Shown here: one piece after another, positions 21,668-31,895 of the stretch
Numbering within the stretch: the stretch's first letter is position 1
How the letters are laid out: every line of letters starts with the position of its first letter
Assembly: GCA_012932865.1 (NCBI GenBank)
Contig: SAXG01000015.1
Location: forward strand, 558,001-622,000
From: Amylostereum areolatum
Lineage: Eukaryota; Basidiomycota; Agaricomycetes; Russulales; Stereaceae
Length of the DNA: 64,000 nucleotides
Reading direction: 5' to 3'
The notes under the pieces: generated by a model
Told to the model about the DNA's origin: nothing
The model's database searches: none
The model's input: the letters and a program-made list of their open reading frames with translations, nothing else
Made by a program: the position numbers and the translations under genes

Positions 21668-22737
21668 CGCACTGCTTACTTGATGTGCTGGCCTTTATCT
21701 GACCTTTCTTTCTGGCTCGAATAGGTGTGGGTGCCAATGTTCAAAGCACCCAAACCAGTTTGGTTCCTTCACATCCAGTCCGACATCCCCGTCCCTCACC
21801 GGCTGGCTGGGATACGTCTGCGCATGCGCAATATGTGGTCGCCGGATTACCTCGTGTGCCTGGATTCATAGTGTCAGAAACGCAGTTTATGAGACCAAGG
21901 GAACCGCCTAAGTCGCAACAACGAGAGGAGCGAGAGAGAACAAATGGATTCAAGAGTGTCAGGCCTAGGGTAGTGCAACGCAAGCTACAGTACCGTACGA
22001 CAATATGGACAGTCTGGGGAAAAAGGAAGAGAAACACTGTCCTTATATACAGGTAGGAATGATAGTGCGATGTGATGCGATAGTGGTGCGAGCTGCAAAC
22101 GAAGAGAGAAATGGAGTGATCCGTGACACACAGGTCCTGCGTGAATGGAGGGTCCTCATGGTGACCGTGGCCCGTCTGCAGAACAAGTATGACTGGCAGG
22201 TACGTCCATGAAATCCCGAACTCGTCCCTGGAACTGACCTTGAGTTTGAGTTCGGAGACCTGGAGAGAGTGCCTCCAATATTCAAATCTCAGTGGACTCG
22301 TGACGACAACATCGGCGACCAGGCAACGCATGATGTGTTTGCTGCATGGTGGGACTTCCTCGTCAGTGACACCCACCCGCCCCTCGCTGTTGGAATCGAC
22401 ACTGCGGTGAGAGAGGCGGCGCCCGTGGGTCACAACTGGAAGAAGGTTGCGCACTTCGGCACCGGGGGCATCCTGTGGCTCCTTGCTGCACTTGACCGCT
22501 ACGCCTCAAGCATCCACAAAGGGACGGTCTACAATGAGGAGATTTATGTTGGCCCATGGTATCATTGGCGGGGATTTGTGCACGACGTGACGTACACATT
22601 GTCGGTCCTTGAAGGCATCCCAAGGTACGTCATTGGTGGCTTGTCGGTGATTGTTTACACTAACTCCTTTTCGAAGTGACATCGTCATCGGGTGGCACCA
22701 TACCAAGGTTGAGGATGATGGAATGGAGGCGGTTTAG
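21668..22737 (+). pseudogene. Unknown intron-containing gene, split by element B and a solo LTR
   Basis: Continuation of the exon cut by B at 14567. After RTAY a weakly supported intron ends CTCGAATAG (21724). The exon from 21725 encodes VWVPMFKAPKPVWFLHI and LAGIRLRMRNMWSPDYLVCL. It is cut by the solo LTR at 21872-22128 and resumes QVLREWRVLMVTVARLQNKY. One in-frame TGA (22209-22211, probably CGA before) is followed by LEFEFGDLERVPPIFKSQW, AHFGTGGILWLLAALDRYAS and YVGPWYHWRGFVHDVTYTLS. The last intron is clean (22625-22676, GTACGT...ACTAAC...AAG, phase 2). The final exon ends EDDGMEAV, TAG 22735-22737. No family is recognised. It was likely a host or cargo gene. Confidence 0.55.
21872..22128 (-). 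repeat. Solo LTR of the B/C family, internally deleted
   Basis: 257 bp with both LTR ends (TGTCAGAAACGC...GATCCGTGACA) but lacking about 167 bp of the 424-bp LTR, mainly between the ACAATAGGAAAGG region and the 3' end. Flanks CATAG (21867-21871) and CACAG (22129-22133) form a 5-bp target duplication with one C/T difference. The T copy creates a stop in the interrupted exon. Confidence 0.85.
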
Positions 22738-23036
22738 ACTACGTACTCTAAGCTACCAGCGTGTTTCCCGCCTTCGATAGAATAGACCTCTGCAATCGCA
22801 TCCCGTGGGTCCCATACACCGTTCCGGGGGCGATAATTGTGAGAGTCTTCCGTGTTGGGCGTGATTCAAGTTGTAGCACTGTGCCATGGGTATGACACGC
22901 TACACAATCATCTTAGTCTGGCGACTGCGAATGACGCTCTGCCGGGGTATGAAGGTCAACCTTACCATGGGTACAGCTTCACAAGCCAAAGTCTAGTGAT
23001 TCTAATACAACTTTGACATTACGGAGTAGTACATGT
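22738..23036. other. Intergenic, nothing recognised
   Basis: 299 bp between two convergent gene ends. No ORF, repeat end or RNA gene is seen. Confidence 0.4.
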
Positions 23037-23829
23037 TCATACAGCGCCATACCTCACAATCACTGGGAAGCCCATCATCTCCATTGCATCTCGCGCGCGG
23101 TTCACCTCCACTTCTGCCTCCCTCCTTCTGGCCTTCACAATGTTCTCATGCAATGCTGGGTTGGAACTCGCCTTGAATGGAGGGGGTCCCTGCAAACAGG
23201 ATGTTTGGGTGCTCGGTGTAGGGTCCAACCGGCTAGAATATAGTAAGTAGTATTCCGTGCGTGAGGGAGAATGAAAGATGGACCACTGTAAAAGCCCATG
23301 AAGTAATGGCATCATTGAGGGATCTGCCCTTATCTAGGACAGGGCAATCCCCCTGACGGTCCTCCTTCCACCACTCGTTGACATCGGCACAATGATAAAG
23401 GGGGTCGGGGAGCTCGGGGCCGTAGGGTATGATGTCGACAATGTCTTCTATCTTCTCGGGGGTGGTGACGGTGTTGATGGTGGTGTTGATGGCCTGGAGG
23501 AAGTTGAAGAAGGGTGCTTGAGGCGGCAAGTAGTGGCCTGAAAGGACACAGTACTGCCCTGCGACATACAACAAGTGGTGCTGGGAGGGTTACAAATGTG
23601 AGGAAGATACAGAGCTCAGGGGGGTATAAGCACGCACCAATTCTGCCTCAAAGCCAGCCTTCCATGGGGTATTCTCTACTCCGCATTTCAGCACCTCACG
23701 CACGGCCCGTCGGATCCATTGGGTGCAATGGTATAGCTCCGCTTGCATGGCCTCCCACTCTTGGAAGCGTTGTTTCCCCTCGAACATTTTTATGTTGATG
23801 GGTGTGAGTTCGATCCGGATGTGTTCCAT
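23037..23829 (-). CDS. Three-exon hypothetical protein, 203 aa
   Basis: Gene model from splice signals and frame. Exon 1 is 23638-23829 (ATG at 23829, MEHIRIELTPINIKMFEGKQ). The intron 23554-23637 starts GTGCGT and ends AG. Exon 2 is 23287-23553 (YCVLSGHYLPPQAPFFNFLQ). The intron 23190-23286 starts GTGGTC and ends TTTGCAG. Exon 3 is 23037-23189 (GPPPFKASSNPALHENIVKA to VIVRYGAV, TGA 23037-23039). All three exons join in phase 0 and no internal stop remains. There is no signal peptide or membrane segment; the C-terminal part is a charged helix. I do not recognise the family. It may be an intact cellular gene or cargo. Confidence 0.55.
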
Positions 23830-23923
23830 TTCGGCGGGTGTATGCGGGTGGAGAGGTGTAGAGCAGGAGTGACTGGTGAAAAATGTTGTTGGTATAAAGG
23901 ATGATCGTTCTAAAAGGACACTT

Positions 23924-24012
23924 TACAGTTCCTCTAGGAACATTTATTATGTCATCCTTTTCCTTCCCTTCCGTGCACAATTTGTGACACTGAGACGGGC
24001 TAGGTTAGGGTT
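23924..24012 (+). repeat. Dispersed repeat with telomere-like end
   Basis: CAGTTCCTCTAGGAACATTT and TATTATGTCATC, then a diverged middle, then CAATTTGTGAC and GGTTAGGGTTA. The same block occurs inverted at about 54478-54567. It may be the terminus of an otherwise unseen element. TTAGGGTTA resembles the fungal telomere unit but is only about 1.5 units long. Confidence 0.5.
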
Positions 24013-24479
24013 AGTCACGTGACCATATCAACCTATACGAAAGCCGGCCTGTACACTTTGTCTGAGCTCTATACATATATATAAATACATACTAATGTTT
24101 CTATTTGACTCTCTATTATACATGTAAACTTGAACACTTTTTTTTCTAGCTGTATTGATTGTGTACAAGATGACTCTCACCTTAACCCGATTTTTCGGCA
24201 ACTGCCGGATTTTACTCAACAAGTGTCAAACACTGTACTTTTTCCTATATCCCTCGAGCTCTTCCTGATTCCTCCCTTACTTCTGTCCCCAACGCTCGCA
24301 AGCGAACATAATCTAAACATCACCCCCGTCACAACCATCTCTGCACCCAACGTGCAGAAATTCCCGCACCTGACATGTACGTGTTCCCACACCCGGTGCG
24401 TACACATCACCACCCACTCTCCCCCGTCCTCACCTCCTATCCTGGCACTCCCCACACGGCGCATACATGCCTGACCCAC
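24013..24479. other. AT-rich non-coding stretch
   Basis: Simple A/T-rich DNA (TATACATATATATAAATAC near 24070, poly-T near 24138) and short unrelated frames. No gene is recognised. The composition shifts sharply to GC-rich at about 24480. Confidence 0.4.
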
Positions 24480-25690
24480 ATGCCCGCGCGACGCGCAAGC
24501 AATGGTGGACAGGCATGAAGCCAGGGGAGCGGACGGCGGGCATGTTCTGGGTGACCGGTGGCGTGGACGCGGGTGGTGCCCAGGAGAGCGAGGGTGCGGG
24601 AGTGCGTGTTGTGGGCAGGGGGTGCTGAGGACGTGGGCGTGGGCATGTTCAGGACAGGGGAACGTGCGTGGGCTTGCGATTTGAGGGCAATGGTGTGCAT
24701 GGAGGCGATGAGGCATGCATGTCATGGGCAGGGGTGGGGGCGTGGCAAGGGCGTGGGACCGTGCGTGGCGAGGGCGCGGGTGCATTGCAGGGGTGAGCGT
24801 TGAGGGCGGTCGGGCGCGGAAGGGCTTGCGTGTTGCGGGCGCGAGCATTGTGTGTGCATCGAAGGTAGTGGGGCGGATGTGGGCGCATTTTGGGCCACGT
24901 ATTGCGGGCGTTGCGTCAAGCACAAGGGGGAGGGGGCGTTCGCGTTGAGCGCGGAGGGTACACGTTGAGGGTGGTGGCCGTGCGCGTCGAGCGCGTGCGG
25001 GCGGCTGAGTTGCGCGGGTGGCCGTGCGTGTTGCGGGTGTTGAAGGCGCGGGCGTGGGTGTGTCGAGGGCGGGGTGAAGTGCGTGGCATGCAATTTGAGA
25101 GCGGGGGTGCGCGTGGAGATGGGGGGCACATGCATCGTGGGTGCGCATGCATTGAGGGCCTGTGCGGGTGTGTTGAGGGCCGGGGGACGTGCACGGTGTG
25201 CACTTTGAGGATGGTGGTGTGCGTCGAGGGTCGAGGCGTGGGCGCGGGCATGCACATCGAGGGTGGGAGGGGCGGTGTGCGTGTCGAGGGCGGGTGGTAC
25301 GGTGGTACGTACGCGTTGAGCGTGGGGAGGCTTTGAGGGCGCAAGCGCCGGCGTGCGCGTTGGGCGCGGGCATGCACATCAGGCGAGGGCGGGGTAGAGC
25401 AACAAGGGCGAGGTCCGTGTGTGTTGAGCATGGGTGCACGTGCGGGTGGCGGGGTGCAGGGGTGCGGGTTGCACGCGTGCACGTGGCTGGGGGGCACCCC
25501 GGCCAGGTAGAGAGGGAGTGGGCGAGGTAGGTGTGCATGGTGCAGGCAAAGGCCAGCGCGGGAGTGGGTGACGGGGACGGGGACGGGGACGGGGACGGGG
25601 CCGGCGAGAGCGAGAACACGGCGAGGACGGGAGGAGGGCAGGAACACGGCGAGGACGGAAGGAGGGCAGGAACTCGAAGGGAAAGAGGGA
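24480..25690 (+). repeat. G-rich degenerate minisatellite array (left arm)
   Basis: About 1.2 kb of imperfect short repeats built on GTGCGCGTTGAGGGCGGG and GGGCGTGGGCATG, G-rich on the plus strand. It ends in five tandem GACGGG hexamers (about 25570-25602) and two GAGGACGGNAGGAGGGCAGGAA units. Long ORFs of up to 502 codons in it are Pro/His/Thr/Arg low complexity and reflect composition. Its mirror-image partner is 25980-27110. Confidence 0.75.
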
Positions 25691-25846
25691 GTACGTACCT
25701 TATACGCGATGCGCTGGCACCCAAAAGCGCTGTTCATGGCAATGGCGGCGGTGGCAGTGACGGCAGCGGCAGCAGCGGGATGGGTGGGGATGTTGAGGAA
25801 AAAAGGGATGTGGTGGAGGACAAAAAGACGGAAGTCGCAAATTGTT

Positions 25847-25903
25847 GTTATGACGTATTCTTGGGACATGCGGGGAATTCATGTCGCGAGAATATGTCAT
25901 AAC
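25847..25903. repeat. 57-bp palindrome at the centre of the GC arrays
   Basis: Arms of 24 bp (25847-25870 and 25880-25903) match inverted with three mismatches, around a 9-bp loop CGGGGAATT. The arms read GTTATGACGTATTC then TTGGGACATG. Reading outward in both directions gives MS(Q/R)EYVIT frames. Poly-A/T and dinucleotide-rich flanks separate it from the arrays. Confidence 0.75.
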
Positions 25904-25979
25904 TCTTTTTTGGTGCGGATGCGCCGGGCTGGTGACATCCGCCACGTCATCGGGCCTTTCAAGTTTCTCTTCCTTCTGT

Positions 25980-27110
25980 CCTCCTCGTCCTCCTCCTCTC
26001 CACCTCAACACCAACGCCCGCGCCCTCAACGCTCATGCCCGCGCCCTCAGCCTCCACGCCCTCCACGCTCACACCCTCACCAACCGCGCCCGCGTGCCCT
26101 CCAGCCGCCTGGCACCCACGTGCCCTCAGTGTCCACGCCCGTGCACCCTCAAGCTGCCCGCGCCTAGGCACAATTTGGGGTGCCAGCACACAAGCTGCGC
26201 ACCAGGTGCATCTCCCGCTCTTCTCCTGTCCTCGCCCTCTAACCTTGTGCCCGATGTGCCCCTGTTTTCGCTCCAGGTGCTATGCCTCCATGCTCAACAT
26301 GCACCCACTTGATGTGCACGCCCTCAGCCTCAACACGCATGCCCCCGCTGTCGACGGGCACACATCTGCGCCCTCCACACGAACACCCCCGATGCGCCCG
26401 CGCCCTCGACGCACCCGCATTCACGCTCTCAACGCTCACGCCTTTCCCCTCGACACAGATGCCCACGCCCGCTCCCTAGCCGTCGACGCACCGTCGTGCT
26501 TGCCCTTGCCCACGCCCTCGACGTCCGCGCGCATCCGCCCTCAATTCCTGCCCCCCACGTCCGCCCTTATCGCATGCACCTGACCACCCTCAAAGCCCGT
26601 GCTGACGTCCTCAATGCCCATGCCTGTTCCAACGCCTGTACCCGCCCCTCCAATACCTGTGCCCATCCACCCTCAATGCCCATGCTCGGTTGCCCTCACT
26701 CTTCGTCTTCCACACATGCACGCCCTCGAAGTGCACGCGCTCGCACCATCAACGTGCACGCCCGCGCCCCCTTCCTCAACGTACATGATGGCGCCCAGGC
26801 CCTCAACACTGGCACTGGCACCCGCACGCCCTTAATACTCGCACCCATGCGCCCTCGACGTGCTCCCCCTTTGACGCACCCGCTCTTCTGCCCTCAATGC
26901 AAACACTTTCCCGCCCTCAATGTGCACGCCCGTGCCCCTTCAACACAGCCCTCCCTCCCCGTCCTCAACGCGCCCGCACCCACGCCCTAGCCCTCAATGT
27001 GCACGTGCCCACGCACGTGCCCTAGGCCTTAACGTGCACGCGCTATCGCGCTCGACGTGTCCGTACTCCCGCGACCACCCTTGACACTCGTGCCTGCGCG
27101 CCCCAGGGAT
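25980..27110 (-). repeat. C-rich degenerate minisatellite array (right arm)
   Basis: About 1.1 kb with the same kind of unit as 24480-25690 but on the other strand (CCCTCAACGCNCACGCCC). The two arrays thus diverge from the palindrome as an inverted pair. Frames through it are low complexity (His/Ala/Pro/Thr), and I do not call them genes. Confidence 0.72.
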
Positions 27111-27677
27111 CTGTAATTCATGTTCTTTTTGTGTGCTTGTTGGTTCAATGGAAGGAATTAAAAAAGGAATGCAATGAGATGGAATACTGTACGCGGCTGA
27201 AGTTCAACGTCCCTTGTCCCCGGGGGTCCATTTCGTTGCCTAATTTTAGGCACTGTCCCCTGTCCCCGGGATCTTGTTGCATGCATACCACAAATCCAAA
27301 TAAATCATATGAATTTGTGGAAAAATGGTGTACAAGTCTTACAGAACATCTACGATACAGTGAATACTACTATGACAGCCTAGGGCGAGCAGGTAATCGA
27401 AATTTTCGCATGCTGCCTGTCAGTTTACTCGTACTCGGCACAGCAGACATCAATGGAATCAATCCTCGTACCTCGGGATCCTCTCATCAGACGTCTGCTT
27501 TTGTTGATGCATCGTTGTTGAGAGTTTGGTCAGCCAAACTTTGCTGAACTTCTCACAAAATGTCGAAGCTTATCAAGACAATAACCTGTATACTATGATG
27601 AAACATGATGAAATTGATATCTACAGTACAGGTGGTGTCTACTACAGATATAGGGTCTGCACAATGAAATGAGGTGT
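27111..27677. other. Ordinary-composition spacer
   Basis: Contains a 138-codon frame (27131-27547) without recognisable domains, and an imperfect repeat CCCTTGTCCCCGGG / CCCCTGTCCCCGGG (27211-27270). Nothing else is supported. Confidence 0.35.
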
Positions 27678-27685
27678 CCGTGTGG

Positions 27686-28207
27686 CAGAGCTCTTCACGA
27701 GTATATCCATGGATATCTGCGGGTATTTCAGACAGGTACCTGTGGTATCAAAGTCCTCTACTCGCACTCTTACGGGTATTTGGGCCACGGATACTTGTAT
27801 CCGCGGATACAATTACCCACGGATGTGCCTGGCGAGTACTCAAACAGGTACTCACAGGTTACCCTCTCACAATCAAGATCTCAGGCATAGAACTACAATA
27901 TTGGTCAGAAATATGACTGTAGAGAGGATAACCAAGGACATAGATAGCATATATAAGGTGACTATCAAGATCTAGAGAGGTAATGGTCCATTATAAGAGC
28001 TAAAATGCTGTTTCAGTGGCTTATTTAGTGCTCACAGGTATTTCACAGGTACCTGCAAGGGTTACCTGTGGTCAAGAAATCACTACCTGTACTCTCACGG
28101 GTATTTGGGCCACGGATACTCGTATCCGCGGATACCAATACCCACGGATGTGCCTGACAGGTACCTGAACAGGTACTCACAGGTTTTGGTACTCATGAAG
28201 AGCTCTG
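27686..28207. mobile_element. hAT-type MITE (copy 2)
   Basis: 522 bp with ends CAGAGCTCTTCACGAGTA and its inverse TACTCATGAAGAGCTCTG. Flanking 8-bp duplications are CCGTGTGG (27678-27685) and CCGTATGG (28208-28215), one mismatch. Interior ACAGGTACCTG, CGGATAC and CCACGGATGTGCCTG repeats match copy 1. No coding capacity is seen. Confidence 0.88.
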
Positions 28208-28215
28208 CCGTATGG

Positions 28216-29138
28216 TAGCTGAAGCTTGAAGGGTGCCACAGCAACAGATGCCACGAAATTGGTAGAGGGTGAGACCTTGAATCCTGAAGCTTGAAGGCCA
28301 GATGCTTGCGGGAAGATTGGATGGTAGGTATTTTATTTGATCCTGCTGAGAATAATCTGGGACAAGAAGGGCGCGATGTGATAGGAGAAACAAGCAGTTA
28401 CATGCATTTCAGGCAAAGGGCGTGTCACTCAGAGTAGCCCTTCCCAATGACAAGTTTCTGCTCGACTGTGTCCGGTGCACGGGCGTATGTCACAAGCTCA
28501 TGTTGATCTGCACCGATGGCTGTCTCCCAAGTTTGTTCAAAAAGGGTCTTCACGGGTTGGAAAGAAGTGGATTCTCAGGCTGTCAGTGGGGCCGAGGGAG
28601 GCACACAGGATTTGAGATTGATGACTGGAGGAGAAAGTATGTGTAGCATAACTGCACGAGGATCAAAAGAGTGGGATAAACGAGCAGGTGGAAGAGGAGG
28701 CACCAATGTTACACGTTTAGAAGATGCGGAAACGGCGGTGAGTCTGAGGGAGGCGTACACTAACAGACAGAAAGAACTTATCAAAGTCACCCTGATTCTA
28801 CTGAAAAAAATACTGGAAGCCTGGCCCAGAAGTAGCAATGCACACCTAGTTAGATCGGTGCCGTAGATGGTGGTGCAGAGGGATGAGGAGAGAGTATAGA
28901 TTGTGTTTGCAGAACTCGGGCTGCAGCTGTAGGGCGGGCGGTGTTCGAAAAGAGGGGTCACATGATATGCCGACCACCGGCTGACCAAACTCTCGACAAG
29001 GCTATCGCGAGTAAAAGTAGACTACACAGAGGACTGCACCTCTTCATAGTCCCATGTGCTCTATGCTGGCTCTGATACCTTCACCTTACGTTCCCTTTAG
29101 ATTGATGACTTGTACTTGAGCATCAGACATTGTAGCTT
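28216..29138. other. No recognisable gene
   Basis: Holds a short direct repeat (CTGAAGCTTGAAGG at 28220 and 28282) and unassigned short frames on both strands (28516-28866 plus, 28575-28988 minus). No domain, splice model or repeat boundary could be supported. Confidence 0.35.
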
Positions 29139-29650
29139 TCAGATAAGGAAAGCACGGTGGAGAGAGTAACATGGCTTTAGTGAGCATCTTGTGGAGGAGG
29201 TCGGAGATGATGAAGACAACAACACATTGAACAACGGATAGTGATTCTTGAAGTAATTAACATCCACAATCTTGTGCACTCCTACATCCCAGCACAAAAT
29301 GACATGAGCACTTGCGCCCTCCCGCACACAAAATGGTGTGAGCACTTGCACGCTCCCACACCCCAGTGCAAAATAATGTGAGCCCTTGCGCGCTCTCGCA
29401 TCCCAACCCAAAATGGTATGAGCACTTGCATGCTCCCACATCCCAACACAGAAATTGACCACCTTGGTACAGAAAATTTGAACTCTGCCTACAAAAAAGA
29501 TGAACACCTGAGTTCAAAGAATTTGGACTCTGCCTACAAAGGACTTGAACACGGGGGATGAAAAAATTTGACCTTGGGATGGAAAAATGTGAGGAACCGT
29601 ACTGCCATGCTTGTAATGGCCCACTCCCCACCAAGTCAGCTGTTTGTGAA
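29139..29650 (-). repeat. Family R minisatellite insert, second copy (inverted)
   Basis: On the minus strand it starts ACTTGGTGGGGAGTGGGCC (about 29635) and GGCAGTACGGTTCCTCACAT, as at 3834. AAGGTCAAATTTTTTC and repeated TTTGTAGGCAGAGT units follow, then about five units of TGGGAGCGTGCAAGTGCTCA. It is shorter than the copy in element A. No target duplication is evident. Confidence 0.72.
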
Positions 29651-29770
29651 AATTGATCACGTGCCCAATATTCATTGCATTCAAAAGACATAAGTGTGAT
29701 TGTTGTCCTACCCTTGACTTCCCCCAAATCACACCCGCTATCCTTTAATGGCGATCTCACCTCTATCACA

Positions 29771-30528
29771 ATGCAAAGCGAGTTCTGGTCGAAAGACTAC
29801 TTCTTCTCAGATGCGATGGACGCCCTCATTGAGTACTTTGGATGGCGACTTGGGAGGGCCGGCAAATACCTCTCCTCAAGGCCCGTGGTAGGGGTAGGGA
29901 CGGAGTGGAAAATCCCGGGGGTCAAGGTGTCGGTGCAGAACGAGCTGGTGAGTCCCATGTGAGTTATCCTTGGACTTTGAGTGCTGACAGGGGTGAAGAA
30001 CCTTGTCTTCCATATTGTTGGATATTGTAGGACGCAGGGACTTACCACCCATGTGCCAAACATTATTGTGCAGGCTGCATCGTATCTCTTAGAGGGGACG
30101 GGCGGGGATTGGTCGGCGATCTCATCCTTGGCCGAAGATGGGATGAACCCCCCAGCACTCCCGATCTACCTCCCTTGCTGGTGGTGCTTCGACAACGTGG
30201 AGACCCCGTACGACGTTGGGCCCGCCTTTGTGACCTTCGTCACGATAGCTTTTTTGAAGGTGCGTCGTCGTCCGATCGTCGTACGCATGTAGGCTAATCA
30301 CGAACTCAGGACGAGGATTCGGAGGTGTCAAACACATGGCTCCAGCCGCTGTGGACCCTCGCGCATCATCTAGATTGTGCGGCCAACACTGCGGTGGACA
30401 GTAAGGAGGCAGGGACTCTGGTGCAGGAGGAGAGTATCCAGCGGGCTGATAAGCACGTCAGTGTTTGGGCTGAGTTGCATGGGGGTCTGAGTGCGGTGGA
30501 CAAGTCCTGGGACTCTGGTGAGGAGTAG
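29771..30528 (+). CDS. Three-exon hypothetical protein, 211 aa
   Basis: Exon 1 is 29771-29958 (MQSEFWSKDYFFSDAMDALI). The intron 29959-30030 (GTGAGT...TGCTGAC...TTGTAG) is phase 2. Exon 2 is 30031-30259 (TQGLTTHVPNIIVQAASYLL, LPIYLPCWWCFDNVETPYDV). The intron 30260-30309 (GTGCGT...CTCAG) is phase 0. Exon 3 is 30310-30528 (DEDSEVSNTWLQPLWTLAHH to DSGEE, TAG 30526-30528). Joining leaves no internal stop. An earlier in-frame ATG at 29675 would give 243 aa. I recognise no domain. The tidy introns argue for a real or recently real gene. Confidence 0.55.
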
Positions 30529-30925
30529 CTACGCTAAGACTTTGTACTGCAGTATTTTGTAACCCTTGGAGTACAGTGTGGAATCAAATGCGACGACAGT
30601 ATACCCCCGGAGAATATTGACTCGTTCTCTGGCTACAAAATCCATCCCAATACTGGTGACCATATTTTTATGATATGCCCATTCAATATTCCCGATCCTG
30701 CAATACTCGTATGGAAAGTCAGAGTCTCTCTTCATGGTGATATGCGGGGGTGTAGTAGGGACAACCATCATCTTTGGCACTGGACCCCCGGGTTATAGAT
30801 GGATAGGGTAAAGATACCGGGGTGACATGTTGCGAGACTCTGATAAAAGGAGAGCTATGAGGAGGTAGAATAGGAAGGCAAGTGGTAGATACTATCCGTA
30901 AGGTATCCAATGGTCAACGGGGTAA
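30529..30925. other. Spacer with an unassigned minus-strand frame
   Basis: An 83-codon minus frame at 30529-30780 (ERVNILRGYTVVAFDSTLYS) looks protein-like, but I recognise nothing and see no splice partners. Confidence 0.3.
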
Positions 30926-31089
30926 AGGATCCAGGGGAGGTACACGGCCAACTGTGGCCTATGGAGGTATGAAATGGGGCGAGATCCAGGGGAGATGCAC
31001 GGCCAACTGTGGCCTATGGGGATGTGGAATGGGAGAGGATCCTGGGGGAGGTGCTCGGCCAACTGTGGTCTATGGGGGAGTAGACAGGT
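30926..31089 (+). repeat. Three-copy minisatellite, unit about 55 bp
   Basis: Three units beginning near 30926, 30982 and 31036, each with GATCC(A/T)GGGG and CGGCCAACTGTGG(C/T)CTATGG followed by TGAAATGGG-like sequence. It is purine-biased. Frames across it are repeat artefacts. Confidence 0.7.
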
Positions 31090-31327
31090 GGTGTACAGCA
31101 GGAGGGCCTTGGTCGACCATTATCCGTAGAGGGTAACATTTGCTGGTGTAGTGGGGAAGGATAAGTTGGCCGGATGATATGAGACATAAGTAGGAGGGTG
31201 TCTAGCATATACACCGGCCGACCATGTATCAAAGGCGAGCAGCTGATGTTGGCCGAGCAGGGAAAATGGGGATTAGGCATACTCAGCTGAGTGTCTATAA
31301 TACGGAATATGACAAGATGGGGTCCGG

Positions 31328-31771
31328 ATGGGGTGGGAACAGGAGGCGGGTGAGCAGAGGTGGTGCCCCCCGGACAATCCGCCCAACATTGCGGGGCTAG
31401 CTCAGAGACACTATCCGGCGGAAGGTGGGTCAGCGTGTTGGCCCCCGGAGTTTGCTCACTTACCCTCTGACGTAGAAACACATGACCTGAAGGCCTGGAT
31501 GGATTTTGTCAAGCATTTCGCCCCCAACCCCGACAATGTGCGTCTGCCAGAACATTCGACCCAGCTGCTTGACCCTCGATGGGCCGCACTGGCGATGACG
31601 GTCCTGGCGGAGGGAGCCGCTACCGCGAAGGACTTCGAGGCATGGGAGCGGCTGGACGAGGGGTATAGGGTGGAGGTAGAAACCCTACGTCAAATCAGGG
31701 AGGAGGTGCTTTCGATGGGGTTTGCGTTGAGGTTTGCGGCGGATAGAATGAGGGCAGGGACTGGGGAGTGA
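31328..31771 (+). CDS. Hypothetical protein fragment, 147 codons
   Basis: An acidic, helix-rich frame: WMDFVKHFAPNPDNVRLPEH, STQLLDPRWAALAMTVLAEG, EVETLRQIREEVLSMGFALR. Its end coincides with a possible 5' splice site (GGGGAGTGAGT, 31764-31774). The SF3B1 relic begins just downstream on the other strand, so the gene is probably truncated. The family is not recognised. The downstream plus-strand frame EARVRDLVQRME is a shadow of that relic. Confidence 0.4.
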   Translation: MGWEQEAGEQRWCPPDNPPNIAGLAQRHYPAEGGSACWPPEFAHLPSDVETHDLKAWMDFVKHFAPNPDNVRLPEHSTQLLDPRWAALAMTVLAEGAATAKDFEAWERLDEGYRVEVETLRQIREEVLSMGFALRFAADRMRAGTGE

Positions 31772-31895
31772 GTACTGTCGATCTCGCGTGGGTATATAGT
31801 CCAATTTAATGATACTTTGACTTACAATCAAGGTGTGAATTTTGGTAGGAAGCTCGGGTGCGAGACCTGGTGCAGAGGATGGAGCTGCAGAGTCA

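Noticed and set aside
24060..24110. Autonomous replication origin in the AT-rich stretch
   Set aside because: AT-richness alone is not evidence in a filamentous fungus, and no conserved motif can be cited.
25568..25610. Coding Asp-Gly repeat (GDGDGDGDG)
   Set aside because: It is a simple GACGGG hexamer tract in the G-rich array, with no supporting gene structure.
24216..25724. 502-codon minus-strand ORF and similar frames across the GC arrays
   Set aside because: Composed of Pro/His/Thr/Arg/Ala repeats dictated by the minisatellite unit. Several frames are open at once and no domain or splice model exists.
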